From contig DATJSU010000049.1 in assembly GCA_035503915.1 (NCBI GenBank), positions 310,001 to 374,000 of the forward strand: a stretch of DNA of 64,000 nucleotides. The letters are read 5' to 3'. The notes below the pieces were generated by a model. It ran no database searches and was not told where the DNA came from. It worked only from the letters and a program-made list of their open reading frames with translations. This document shows positions 16,252 to 24,568 of this stretch, piece after piece; positions within the stretch are counted from its first letter, which is position 1, and each line of letters opens with the position of its first letter. The DNA is from DATJMJ01 sp035503915. GTDB lineage: Bacteria > Actinomycetota > Acidimicrobiia > Acidimicrobiales > Palsa-688. Both the position numbers and the translations under genes were made by a program.

Positions 16252-17235
16252 CTAGCTGGCCGAGAACGACAACTTGCGGCCGCCGACGTTGATCCTACCT
16301 TTAGCTATAAGCCAAGCGACTGACTCGAAAACGCCCTCCAAGGAGGTGTAGCGCGGCTTGTAGCCAAGAACCTTCTTGGCTTTGTCAATGCTCATCGAAG
16401 GGGAGCGTGCGATGTGCTCCCAAGTCGCTTCTGCGTCTGTTTCCTCAAAGCTGGAAGCCCAAGCCTCCCAGGGCCGGAACGACAGGCGTGGCACCTGGCC
16501 GAACCACCCAGAGACGGCTTCTGCGTACCCGCGTAGCGTCAGCGCGCGTTCCGAGGTGACATGGAAGGACTCGCCGGAAGCGGCCGCGGGGTGCAGGAGC
16601 GCTTTTGAAAATGCTTGCGCGACGTCGTCGGCGTGTACGTGGTGCACGGTCTCCAAGCCAAAGTTGGGCAAGACCAGTTCCTCTCCGTTCGCCAATTGTT
16701 CGAACACCTTGAGGTTGAAGTTGCCCGCGGGGTTGAGCGGTGGCCACCCTTGGCCGACGATATGCCCGGGGTGCAGGACGGTGCAGGGAAGGGTGCCACG
16801 CCGTGCTTCCCCGAGCAGGAGCTTTTCAATGGCGGCCTTTTGTACCCCATAGTCACCGAATGGCTGGCGACTGCCTTCTTCGCTGGCAGGAACTTCAACC
16901 GCCGACCCGTGCACCCAGATCGTCCCGCAATGCAAAAGGTACGACTTGAGCGGTGCCAGTGAGGTGACCAGTTGTTCCGCTGACGAAGTGTTGAAGCAAA
17001 GCAGGTCGACCACAGCATCGGGACGTTCGCCGGTGACCTTTTCGGTGAAGGTGCCGCTCTCGTCCTCGGCGGAGCGGTCGGCCTGGATTACCTTTACTTG
17101 TCCCCAGGCGACATGGTCCAAGTACGGCTCCCGCTTGCAGCGGCTAATGGCGACAACTTCGTGGCCTTCTTGGACTAAACGGGGGACCAGGTAAGTGCCG
17201 ATATGACCTTTGGCACCAATCACAACGACTTTCAT
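16252..17235 (-). CDS. NAD-dependent epimerase/dehydratase (extended SDR)
   Basis: A 327-residue Rossmann protein with N-terminal KVVVIGAKGHIGTYLVPRL (GxxGxxG) and the active-site Tyr-x3-Lys in DYGVQKAAIEKLL. The conserved HPGHIVGQGWPPLNPAG and HVHADDVAQAFSKAL segments fit sugar-nucleotide epimerase/dehydratase-type enzymes. It stands alone; the substrate cannot be inferred. The ATG at 17235 is the natural start. Confidence 0.82.
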   Translation of the reverse strand: MKVVVIGAKGHIGTYLVPRLVQEGHEVVAISRCKREPYLDHVAWGQVKVIQADRSAEDESGTFTEKVTGERPDAVVDLLCFNTSSAEQLVTSLAPLKSYLLHCGTIWVHGSAVEVPASEEGSRQPFGDYGVQKAAIEKLLLGEARRGTLPCTVLHPGHIVGQGWPPLNPAGNFNLKVFEQLANGEELVLPNFGLETVHHVHADDVAQAFSKALLHPAAASGESFHVTSERALTLRGYAEAVSGWFGQVPRLSFRPWEAWASSFEETDAEATWEHIARSPSMSIDKAKKVLGYKPRYTSLEGVFESVAWLIAKGRINVGGRKLSFSAS

Positions 17236-17263
17236 GCCCGCTCAGCCTAGCGAGCCGCCCTGA

Positions 17264-17297
17264 GCTCGAGGGAGTAGCCACTACCCTCTACTCGAGC
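17264..17297. repeat. Inverted repeat upstream of the epimerase gene
   Basis: GCTCGAG (17264-17270) and CTCGAGC (17291-17297) flank an inner imperfect repeat. It could be an operator or a hairpin in the leader of the minus-strand epimerase mRNA. The rest of 17236-17482 shows no gene-like feature. Confidence 0.35.
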
Positions 17298-17482
17298 CTC
17301 TGCCTTACCGTTTAGCGCGCGCAGCTATCTTCGCGCTCTTTTCGTAGTGCCTTCCTTAGTGCCCGAGCGCCAGCGATGTCGTGGCGCCCTCTCGTGGCAC
17401 GGCCGCCCGGACCGCAAAGCGGCGGCGCACCTCCCTCGCCCGTCGCAGCCCTCCCCGCCTGAATTGTGCGCGGCGGGTCGGT

Positions 17483-17707
17483 TCAAGGAGCCGAGCTATT
17501 TTTTAGCGCCTCGGTCAGCTCCCGGACAGCCTCGACAAGCGCCAAAGTCGCGTACACCTGGGCCACCTGAGAGTCAGTCTTCCCGAAAGGCAGGTCCCCT
17601 CTTTTGACCTGCTCGGCATCGACGGTGGAGGCACCGTCATTGCCTAAGTAGTGAGAGGCAAGGAGCGCAAGCGTCTCCGCGTCGAGGTCGTTGATGAGGC
17701 CAGCCAA
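17483..17707 (-). CDS. Small hypothetical protein
   Basis: A possible 74-residue protein starting at a TTG (17707), with helical LDAETLALLASHYLGNDG and VAQVYATLALVEAVRELTEA segments. It has a balanced, soluble composition unlike a GC-rich shadow frame, and fills an otherwise empty interval. The ribosome site is weak (GGAAGG about 9 bases upstream). No family recognised. Confidence 0.5.
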   Translation of the reverse strand: MAGLINDLDAETLALLASHYLGNDGASTVDAEQVKRGDLPFGKTDSQVAQVYATLALVEAVRELTEALKNSSAP

Positions 17708-17832
17708 GAGCAGGTACCTTCCATGTCATTACGCTGTCCTCGCAATCCTACGTGACCCACCCCTTGACGACCTCTCCACGCACCCCGCAAGCCGTTAGGC
17801 TTACTGGGCACGTTCGCTAGGAGCCCTAACCG

Positions 17833-18750
17833 ATGACAGCGGGCCCCGGCCGAGGACCGACGGGAGGGGCGACCCGGCATGCCATCGAGCACCACTATGA
17901 CGTCGGTCGCGATTTCTTCCGGCTCTGGCTCGGCGAGCGAATGGTGTACTCATGCGCGCTCTGGACGGGCCGCATCGATGATGACCTCGACGCGGCGCAG
18001 ATTGCCAAGCTGGAGTGGCACGCGAGCGCGGCGCAAGTAGACGGGGCGTCGCGGGTGCTCGACGTGGGCAGCGGTTGGGGAGCAATGTTGCGGTACCTGA
18101 TCGACGAACGCCATGTTGACCACGTCACTGGGCTGACCTTGAGCTCGGACCAAGCCGCCTCGGGGCTGTCCGGGGACCGCGCAGAAGTCCGCCTCGAGGA
18201 CTGGCGTGACCACCAGCCGGAGCGGGCCTACAACGCCATCATCTCGATCGGGGCGTTCGAGCACTTCGCTCGTCATGACCTCGCCAGGGCGGAACGTCGA
18301 GCCATATACACCGACTTTTTCGAGCGGTGCGCGCGTTGGCTCTGCCAAGATGGGCGTCTTTCGCTCCAGACGATCGCCTATGAGGACTTCGACCCCTCCA
18401 GCACCCCCGTATCGTCCTTCTTCACCGAAGACATCTTCCCGGAGTCCGGCCTGCCGCAACTGAGCGACATCATCGAAGCGGCTGATCCCCATTTCCGGTT
18501 GGTGGGGTTCCGCAACGACGGCGCACACTACGAGCACACCCTGCGCCTCTGGCAGCAGCGACTTCAATCCAACCAGGTCCTGGCCTGTCAGTTGGCCGGC
18601 CGGGAGACTTACCGCCGCTATCTCCGCTACTTGCGTGTCTCAAGAGCGATGTTCGTGCGGCGCTTGTGCACTTTGTACAGGATGGTCCTCGAGCGTCGAC
18701 CAACCTCGGCGGCTCGGGCCAGCGGGTTTGAGGTCCCGTCCGCGCCCTAG
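17833..18750 (+). CDS. Cyclopropane-fatty-acyl-phospholipid-synthase-like SAM methyltransferase
   Basis: This 305-residue protein has the CFA/mycolic-acid cyclopropane synthase hallmarks. They are an AIEHHYDVGRDFFRLWLGERMVYSCA-type region (HHYDVG near residue 20, MVYSCA near 40), SAM motif VLDVGSGWGAMLRYL, and ISIGAFEHF with the conserved Glu-His. It probably methylenates or methylates membrane lipids. Residues 230-290 (ACQLAGRETYRRYLRYL) fit the C-terminal helices. Its stop overlaps the stop of the convergent HTH gene by 4 bases. Confidence 0.85.
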   Translation: MTAGPGRGPTGGATRHAIEHHYDVGRDFFRLWLGERMVYSCALWTGRIDDDLDAAQIAKLEWHASAAQVDGASRVLDVGSGWGAMLRYLIDERHVDHVTGLTLSSDQAASGLSGDRAEVRLEDWRDHQPERAYNAIISIGAFEHFARHDLARAERRAIYTDFFERCARWLCQDGRLSLQTIAYEDFDPSSTPVSSFFTEDIFPESGLPQLSDIIEAADPHFRLVGFRNDGAHYEHTLRLWQQRLQSNQVLACQLAGRETYRRYLRYLRVSRAMFVRRLCTLYRMVLERRPTSAARASGFEVPSAP

Positions 18751-19127
18751 GCGCTCAAGCGCTTGCGCAAGCGGTCGAGGCTCCGCGAACGCCGCGCCAT
18801 TTCGGTCTCGTCCAGGTCGCTTCTCTGGCGAAGGCGTTCGCCCAGGGCGTTCAACCTTGCCAACTCGTGGCTGCGGAGGCTCTCCTGTTCGGCGGTTGGG
18901 AGGCGCCGCAGGGCCTTCATGAAAGCCGCATTTGCCTGGATGGCTCCTTCGAAGCCGAGAGCACGAGCGATGCTGGCGAAGGAGCGGCCCTGCTCCCTGA
19001 GCGCCAGCACCTCACTGTCGCGCTGCGCACCGCCGGCCGTGCTTGCATCGCCGGCTGCCCCAAGATCTTCAGCCTTACCTGCGCCGCCCGTTGGCCCCCC
19101 ACTTGGGTGGCCCGGGCCGGCAGTCAC
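18747..19127 (-). CDS. Small HTH protein coupled to cold-shock gene (paralogue A)
   Basis: A 126-residue protein. An N-terminal Gly/Ala-rich linker is followed by a helix-turn-helix-like core (VLALREQGRSFASIARALGF, then AAFMKALRRLP), a charged QESLRSHELARLNALGERL helix and a basic tail. The GTG start at 19127 overlaps the csp stop as GTGA, so translation is coupled to the cold-shock protein. Close paralogues lie at 24194-24508 (same coupling) and 19508-19876. The core resembles homeodomain-like or sigma-region-4 HTHs. Function unknown; a regulator or nucleic-acid-binding partner of Csp is inferred. Confidence 0.82.
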   Translation of the reverse strand: MTAGPGHPSGGPTGGAGKAEDLGAAGDASTAGGAQRDSEVLALREQGRSFASIARALGFEGAIQANAAFMKALRRLPTAEQESLRSHELARLNALGERLRQRSDLDETEMARRSRSLDRLRKRLSA

Positions 19128-19324
19128 AGCGGCCTGACCCGCTTGGCTTGCGGGCCCTTGGGCCCCTGTTCAGCTTCGAAGTCCACCTTCTGCCCCTCGG
19201 CCAACTCGCGGTAACCGGAGCCGTCGATGGAAGAAAAGTGGGCGAAGACATCCTGACCGCCGTCGTCAGGGGTAATGAAACCGAAGCCCTTTGACGCGTT
19301 AAACCATTTCACTGTCCCGATGGA
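19124..19324 (-). CDS. csp: Cold-shock protein (CspA family)
   Basis: A 66-residue single cold-shock domain with RNP1 (KGFGFI) and RNP2 (VFAHF) motifs. It has the actinobacterial ending GPKGPQAKRVRPL. It is an RNA chaperone that melts secondary structure in the cytoplasm. The ATG at 19324 is preceded by AAGGAG. An upstream in-frame ATG (27 codons earlier) sits in a conserved leader, so a longer product cannot be excluded. It is coupled to paralogue A. Confidence 0.95.
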   Translation of the reverse strand, partial: SIGTVKWFNASKGFGFITPDDGGQDVFAHFSSIDGSGYRELAEGQKVDFEAEQGPKGPQAKRVRPL

Positions 19325-19364
19325 CATACCGCTACTTCTCCTTCTGGTAATCACGCTTTGATGC

Positions 19365-19436
19365 TTGCAGGACACCGAGGGAGACCGGCAACGGCGCACG
19401 GCCAGCATGACTAGTGCCGTGGCTAAGTCAACTCTA
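19365..19436 (-). promoter_or_regulatory. Conserved csp promoter/5' leader, copy 1
   Basis: Reading the minus strand: a TAGAGT hexamer (19436-19431), eight bases, CCACGGC (19422-19416), four bases, a 32-base block (19411-19380), then TCCTGCAA (19372-19365). The same elements occur in the same order and spacing before the second csp gene at 23888-23960, apart from one base. The predicted leader is ~98 nt. Conservation outside a coding region suggests a structured cold-shock leader. Confidence 0.75.
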
Positions 19437-19507
19437 TCACCCATTGCCACATGCCGACCAGCCAAGACGCGGGTCGGGCAGTTGACCTGGCAACCGGGGT
19501 GGGGAGC

Positions 19508-19876
19508 CTACTTGATCGTGTCCCGGAGCGCTTCCAGCGCCACAAGGTGACGTTCCATTTTGGCAGGCTGCTCGGCGTCACGGCTCCGAATTCGCGCTTC
19601 CAGCTGGTCGAGCCGGGCCGACTCGCGCTGCCACAAGGCAGTTCGCTCTTTTTCGGACAGCCTGCGCATTGCTCTCACGAACGCTTCGTTGGCGTTCACG
19701 GCACGCTTCATGCCCAGCGCACTGGCTATCGCTGAATAGCTCTTCCCTCGCTCCCGAAGCGCGACCACCTCTTCATCGAGGTTCCGCCGCGGTGCGCGCG
19801 CCCCTGAATAGCTAGGCCGCTCCTCAGGGTCGCGCTCCGCCCGGGGTGACCGGTTGTCCCTTCCTCTGCTTGTCAT
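19508..19876 (-). CDS. Small HTH protein, stand-alone paralogue C
   Basis: A 122-residue protein with an Arg-rich N-terminus and the same core as paralogues A and B (VVALRERGKSYSAIASALGM, AFVRAMRRLS, then a charged helix). It begins with ATG 19876 and lies about 180 bases upstream of the csp1 leader on the same strand, not overlapping a csp gene. It is more divergent than A and B are from each other. DNA- or RNA-binding role inferred. Confidence 0.78.
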   Translation of the reverse strand: MTSRGRDNRSPRAERDPEERPSYSGARAPRRNLDEEVVALRERGKSYSAIASALGMKRAVNANEAFVRAMRRLSEKERTALWQRESARLDQLEARIRSRDAEQPAKMERHLVALEALRDTIK

Positions 19877-20069
19877 GGTGCCTCGCGGTCATCGTTCGCC
19901 CTCCTGGCCGCTTGAGTGGCTCCGATGGGCCGGCGGCCGGGTCACGCAACGGGCGGTGACCAAAGGCGACGTGAAGTCTAACCCGTCATCGGGCCGCGCT
20001 TTGCGCCACTTCAGGCCTTTCAGGCCGGTAGAGCGCTGGGGTTCCCAGGAGCACACCACGGGCTGCTTT

Positions 20070-20187
20070 GTGCCGTATACTCCAGTTCAACCACGCGCCA
20101 TGGCGTAACTGTCGGCGCGGCCACTGGTAGCCAGCCGGATTCGTTCCAAAGGTTGCAAGTGCGCGACCCAGAGAACGGAGCCAACAA
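20070..20187 (+). promoter_or_regulatory. Putative promoter and ~100-nt leader of the DEAD-box helicase
   Basis: TATACT at 20076-20081 is a good -10, with no clear -35. It would give an untranslated leader of about 100 bases before the GTG at 20188. Long leaders are common for cold-inducible RNA helicases. It does not contain the csp leader block. The rest of 19877-20069 shows nothing recognisable. Confidence 0.45.
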
Positions 20188-21444
20188 GTGTCATCTACTT
20201 TGCCGCATACTTTGCCGCACCTCGACGTGCCCATAACCAGCTTCTCGGACCTCGGCTTGCCCGGCGCCCTCGTGAGCGCCCTGCGGCGTCGGGGCATCAC
20301 CGTACCCCTCCCAGTCCAAGCCGCCGCCATCCCCGACGCCCTCGCCGGCCGCGACGTGTCTGCCAAAGCGCCTACCGGTTCCGGCAAGACGCTTGCGTTC
20401 GCTCTGCCGATCGCCGCGACCCTCACCCGCGGGGCGCCCAAACACCCCCGCGCCCTGGTGCTGGTGCCGACACGGGAGCTGGCGAGCCAGATAGCTGCGG
20501 AGATGACACCCATGCTGGCGGCTCGGTCGTTGACCGCGCACGCGTTTTACGGCGGCGTCGGTTTCGGCCCCCAGCGCGCGGCGCTGCGTCGTGGCGTCGA
20601 CGTGGCGGTGGCCTGCCCAGGACGCCTCGAGGACCTCCTCGGGACGGGGGACATCAGGCTCTCAAAGACCAACGTCGTGGTCGTCGATGAGGCAGACCGC
20701 ATGGCTGATATGGGTTTTCTGCCCGCAGTGCGCCGGATCCTCGACGCCACCGCGCCGGACCGGCAGACCTTGCTGTTCTCGGCGACCCTCGACGGTGAAG
20801 TGGAGGTGCTCGTCCGTCTGTACCAGAGCTCCCCCGTGCGCCACGAGGTCTCGAACCGGCCCGGCACAGCTAGCGCGAGCCACGAGTTCATGACCGTCGC
20901 CAGTGCCGACCGACCTGCCCTGTGCGCTGAACTTGTCAACGATGCCGGGTCGTCGGTGGTGTTCGTGCGTACCAAGCACGGCGCCGACAAAGTCGCCCAC
21001 CGTTTGCGTGGCGCCGGCGCTGCCGCAGCCGCCATCCACGGTGACCGGACGCAGGGCCAGCGCGAGCAGGCCCTCGCCGCCTTCCGGGCGGGGCGCGTGC
21101 GTGTCCTGGTCGCCACGGACGTGGCCGCCCGAGGCATCCACGTGGACGATGTGGCTCGAGTGATCCATTACGACCTCCCCGCCGACCTCAAGGATTATGT
21201 CCACCGGTCCGGGCGCACTGCCCGAGCTGGGTCGGAAGGCAAGGTGATCGCCTTTGTGACCCCCGAACAGCGGGCTCTCGCAGCATCCATACGGAGGGGG
21301 ATAGGAGCCGTAGTGGCAGGGCCGAACCATCCGGCGGGCGCAGCCGGTCGGGCGGCGCCCGTACCACCTTCCGTCCTGCGGCCGAAAGCGTCCTCCAAGA
21401 GAAAATACCCGCCGATTAAGCGGCTGGAGCCCGCGCCAAGGTAA
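20188..21444 (+). CDS. DEAD-box ATP-dependent RNA helicase
   Basis: This 418-residue helicase carries the family motifs in order: Q-motif PLPVQAAAIPDAL, motif I PTGSGKT, Ia PTRELASQ, II VVDEADRMADMGF (DEAD), III FSATL, V DVAARGIHVDD and VI HRSGRTARAG. It ends in a short basic Lys/Arg-rich tail for RNA binding. It is likely involved in RNA unwinding in ribosome assembly or mRNA turnover, especially in the cold. A GGAG lies ~10 bases before the GTG start. It sits between the two csp/HTH units. Confidence 0.95.
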   Translation: MSSTLPHTLPHLDVPITSFSDLGLPGALVSALRRRGITVPLPVQAAAIPDALAGRDVSAKAPTGSGKTLAFALPIAATLTRGAPKHPRALVLVPTRELASQIAAEMTPMLAARSLTAHAFYGGVGFGPQRAALRRGVDVAVACPGRLEDLLGTGDIRLSKTNVVVVDEADRMADMGFLPAVRRILDATAPDRQTLLFSATLDGEVEVLVRLYQSSPVRHEVSNRPGTASASHEFMTVASADRPALCAELVNDAGSSVVFVRTKHGADKVAHRLRGAGAAAAAIHGDRTQGQREQALAAFRAGRVRVLVATDVAARGIHVDDVARVIHYDLPADLKDYVHRSGRTARAGSEGKVIAFVTPEQRALAASIRRGIGAVVAGPNHPAGAAGRAAPVPPSVLRPKASSKRKYPPIKRLEPAPR

Positions 21445-21480
21445 AACACGCCGGCCCTCATCTTGGAGAGGCCCAGCCCC

Positions 21481-22188
21481 GTGGGCGATCATGGTCGCGT
21501 GAACATGCGAGCCACGCCGGCCCGGGAGGCGACATCCGACCGGCGGCGCCTGTCGCGCGGCGAGGAGGTGCCTCAGGCACGGGGGCTGGTGCACCTAGCG
21601 GCGGTCGTTGTGGCGCTGCCCGCCGGGGCCGTCCTCGTCTGGCGCCACGGCCCTGGCGGCGGTGTCGTGCTGTACGCGCTCGCGTTGGTCGGGCTGTACG
21701 CGGTGAGCGCGAGCTACCACTTGTGCTCGTTGTCGCCTGTCGCCCGCCGGCGCATGCGCCAGGCCGACCACGAGATGATCTTCGTCTTCATCGCCGCCAC
21801 CACGACCCCGTACTGCCTGCTGGGCGTCCCCGGGCTGCTCTCTGACGTCGTGCTCGGGCTGGTCTGGCTCGGCGCGGCCGCTTCCGCGCTAGCCATCCTG
21901 GCCCGCTTCGAGGCGACGCGTACCCTCACGTCCGTGGCGTACATAGTGCTCGGGTGGTTGGCGGTGCTCACCCTGCCCGAAGCGGCCCACCGCCTCGACG
22001 CTCTTCAACTGGCCATGCTCGGGTCGATGGGGCTCGTCTACACCGCAGGCGCAGGGGTGCTCTGGAGGAAGTGGCCCAACCCCTCGTCAAGGGTGTTCGG
22101 GTACCACGAGGTCTGGCACGCCATGGTGGTCCTCGCCAGCGGTTGCGGCTTCGCCCTCATCTGGTCCCTGGCCGGCTCTGGCCACTAA
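21481..22188 (+). CDS. Hemolysin-III/PAQR-family membrane protein
   Basis: About 235 residues with seven likely membrane segments. The zinc-binding pattern of the family is present: His in SASYHL, Asp in QADHEMIF, and HxxxH in GYHEVWHAMVV. PAQR relatives include YqfA and hemolysin III; many are thought to be ceramidase-like hydrolases. The GTG at 21481 is chosen because GGAGAGG lies nine bases upstream; ATG 21505 is an alternative. Confidence 0.87.
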   Translation: MGDHGRVNMRATPAREATSDRRRLSRGEEVPQARGLVHLAAVVVALPAGAVLVWRHGPGGGVVLYALALVGLYAVSASYHLCSLSPVARRRMRQADHEMIFVFIAATTTPYCLLGVPGLLSDVVLGLVWLGAAASALAILARFEATRTLTSVAYIVLGWLAVLTLPEAAHRLDALQLAMLGSMGLVYTAGAGVLWRKWPNPSSRVFGYHEVWHAMVVLASGCGFALIWSLAGSGH

Positions 22189-22344
22189 ACAGATGGAGCT
22201 GGCTCGCCACGATAAAGTACCTGGCGTCCTCCACCCCATCGCCCAACACCCCATAACGCAGCAGCCTCTTCTCCAGTGGCTTCGACGCTGTGGTGGCCGC
22301 GGCGTGCATCGAGGCGGGGACGAGGTAGCCACCGGGGAGAGAGC

Positions 22345-23832
22345 GTGAGCAGGTTGCCAGGACGGGCAGCCTGGCCCACTGTCATCCAGGGCGGCATGGG
22401 CGTGGGCGTTTCAGGTTGGCGCCTTGCGCGGGCGGTCTCCATGGCAGGCGAGCTGGGCGTCGTCTCGGGGGTGGGTTTGGACACCGTCATGGCCCGCCGT
22501 CTGCAGCTCGGGGACCCGGGTGGCCATATTCGTCACGCGCTCTCAAGCTTTCCGCACCCTGGGGTCGCCGACCAGATCGTCGACCGTTACTTCGTCGAAG
22601 GTGGCATCGGGCCCGAGGAGCCGTTCCGCTTGTTGCCGCGGCTGTCGCTCGGCCCGAGCTCCAGGAGCACCGACCTGCTCGTGGCGGCCAACTTCGTCGA
22701 GGTTTTCCTCGCCAAGGAGGGCCACGACGGCCTGGTCGGGGTCAACTACCTCGAGAAGCTCCAGATGTCAACACCCCCAGCAGTGTACGGCGCCATGCTC
22801 GCAGGAGTCGATTACGTGTTGATGGGCGCGGGCATCCCCGACCAGCTCCCGAACTTGTTGGGCTCCTTGGCGGACGGTCGGGCAGGTGAGGTCACCGTCG
22901 ATGTGCTTGGCGCCGGTGCCGATGCCTTCACGTCCACGGTGCGGCCATTACCGAGACCGGGCGGTCAGCAGGAGCTGCAACGGCCGAAGTTCTTGGCCAT
23001 TGTCTCCTCCCACGTGCTTGCGTCCTACCTGGCCCGAGACAACCGAACCCTTCCCAACGGGTTCGTCGTGGAAAGCCCGGCTGCCGGCGGCCACAGTGCC
23101 CCACCGAGAGGCCGGCTAATTTTGGACGAGGACGGGCAGCCGGTGTACGGGCCTCGCGATCGTGCGGACTTGGAGAAGATGACGGCTCTTCACCTTCCTT
23201 ATTGGCTCGCAGGTGCTTGTGCCAGCCCGGAGCTCCTGGCCGAAGCCTGCGAACTGGGTGCGGCCGGGATCCAGGTCGGTTCAGCCTTCGCTCTCTGCGA
23301 GGAGTCCAACCTCGCGGCACCGCTGAAGCAGGCCGTCATCGGTCGAGCCCTCGCCGGCACCCTTCAGGTCAGGACGGACCCTTTGGCGTCGCCCACTGGC
23401 TTTCCCTTCAAGGTCGCTCTCCTGCCGGGCACGGTGGCAGACGAGGGCGTCCGTTCTAGGCGCGCGCGTGTCTGCGACGCCGGCTACCTGCGGGCGCCTT
23501 ACCGCAGGCAGAATGGAGAGATCGGGTACCTCTGCCCCGCCGAGCCGGTGGCGGTTTACCTGCGAAAAGGGGGCAGCCTCGCCGAAACGGTCGGGCGATG
23601 CTGCTTGTGCAACGGGTTGATCTCGGCGATCGGCCTCGGCCAACGACGGGCCCACGGGGTCGTGGAGCCCCCGATCGTGACCATCGGACAGGATCTCTCG
23701 TTCCTCTCCCATCTCGTTGTCAGCGGTCGAGACGGTTACACAGCGGCTGACGTCCTCGCCTACCTCTTCCAGGACCGTGCGCCGGTGCCTGAAAGCCTTG
23801 AAAGCGAGGAACCGGCGAGCGTCGCCGGCTGA
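22345..23832 (+). CDS. Nitronate monooxygenase-family flavin oxidoreductase
   Basis: This 495-residue TIM-barrel FMN enzyme resembles the YrpB/2-nitropropane dioxygenase family. It has an N-terminal TVIQGGMGVGVSGWRLARAV phosphate/FMN region, GVDYVLMGAGIP, ESPAAGGHSAP and AAGIQVGSAFALCEES. The C-terminal 100 residues add a Cys-containing extension (YLCPAEP, GRCCLCNGLISAIGL) shared by a longer sub-branch. The GTG at 22345 follows GGGGAGAG by a few bases. The physiological substrate is unclear. Confidence 0.85.
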   Translation: MSRLPGRAAWPTVIQGGMGVGVSGWRLARAVSMAGELGVVSGVGLDTVMARRLQLGDPGGHIRHALSSFPHPGVADQIVDRYFVEGGIGPEEPFRLLPRLSLGPSSRSTDLLVAANFVEVFLAKEGHDGLVGVNYLEKLQMSTPPAVYGAMLAGVDYVLMGAGIPDQLPNLLGSLADGRAGEVTVDVLGAGADAFTSTVRPLPRPGGQQELQRPKFLAIVSSHVLASYLARDNRTLPNGFVVESPAAGGHSAPPRGRLILDEDGQPVYGPRDRADLEKMTALHLPYWLAGACASPELLAEACELGAAGIQVGSAFALCEESNLAAPLKQAVIGRALAGTLQVRTDPLASPTGFPFKVALLPGTVADEGVRSRRARVCDAGYLRAPYRRQNGEIGYLCPAEPVAVYLRKGGSLAETVGRCCLCNGLISAIGLGQRRAHGVVEPPIVTIGQDLSFLSHLVVSGRDGYTAADVLAYLFQDRAPVPESLESEEPASVAG

Positions 23833-23887
23833 GGCCGCGGTGCACTAGCCCGCCGGGGCGGCCCTGCCGGGCGGGGACATCGGCTGT

Positions 23888-23960
23888 TAGGCTATGGGCA
23901 ACCACGGCCCGGGTCATGCTGGCCGTGCGCCGTTGCCGGTCTCCTCCAGGTCTCCTGCAA
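23888..23960 (+). promoter_or_regulatory. Conserved csp promoter/5' leader, copy 2
   Basis: TAGGCT (23888-23893), eight bases, CCACGGC (23902-23908), four bases, then the 32-base block (23913-23944) identical to copy 1, then TCCTGCAA (23953-23960). The predicted leader is ~95 nt. It also contains an ATG (23916) in frame with csp, exactly 27 codons before the normal start, as in copy 1. Confidence 0.75.
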
Positions 23961-23996
23961 TCCCCCAGCGTGATGAGCAAGAGAGGGGTAACAACT

Positions 23997-24197
23997 GTGG
24001 CCACCGGGACCGTGAAATGGTTCAACGCATCTAAGGGGTACGGTTTCATCCAGCCCGATGACGGCAGCGCCGATGTCTTCGCCCACATTTCGTCGGTCGA
24101 CGCCTCTTCCGGCGAACTGGCCGAGGGCCAGAAGGTGGACTACGAGACCGAGCAGGGCCCCAAAGGCCCCCAGGCCAAGCGCGTGCGGGCCCTGTGA
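23997..24197 (+). CDS. csp: Cold-shock protein (CspA family), second copy
   Basis: A 66-residue cold-shock domain, TGTVKWFNASKGYGFIQPDD then DVFAHISSVD, with RNP1 and RNP2 intact and a GPKGPQAKRVRAL end. It differs from the 19124 copy at several positions but shares the C-terminus. The GTG at 23997 has GAGAGGGG eight bases upstream. Its stop overlaps the start of HTH paralogue B as GTGA. Confidence 0.95.
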   Translation: MATGTVKWFNASKGYGFIQPDDGSADVFAHISSVDASSGELAEGQKVDYETEQGPKGPQAKRVRAL

Positions 24198-24508
24198 CGG
24201 CCGCCCCCGCGGCGCGTCCGGGCACCGAGGGCGACGAGAGGGTGCTCGCGCTGCGGGAGGAGGGGCGCTCGTTCGCCGTTATCTCCCGCGCCCTCGGCCT
24301 GGACGGGACCACCCAGGCCTACGCGGCGTTCCAGCGGGCGCTGCGACGCCTGCCCGCCGCCGAGCAGGAGAGCGTGCGCAGCCATGAGATGGCTAGGCTC
24401 GATGCCTTGGGCGAGGGCCTGCGCCAGCGCGAGGACCTCGGCGAGGAGGAGCTAGCCCGCGAAATGCGTAGCCTCGAGCGGCTTCGCCAGACCTTGCTCA
24501 GCCCGTAG
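24194..24508 (+). CDS. Small HTH protein coupled to cold-shock gene (paralogue B)
   Basis: A 104-residue paralogue of 18747-19127 with VLALREEGRSFAVISRALGL, AAFQRALRRLP and ESVRSHEMARLDALGEGL. The start GTG overlaps the csp stop, exactly as in the other unit. It is acidic in the linker and basic in the recognition-like helix. Function unknown; conserved coupling implies joint action with or regulation of Csp. Confidence 0.83.
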   Translation: MTAAPAARPGTEGDERVLALREEGRSFAVISRALGLDGTTQAYAAFQRALRRLPAAEQESVRSHEMARLDALGEGLRQREDLGEEELAREMRSLERLRQTLLSP

Positions 24509-24568
24509 CGGCACCGCGCTCCCGGCAGCCTTCCCCGGTAGAGCTTCCCTAAGCCCCCGCTCGTATGG

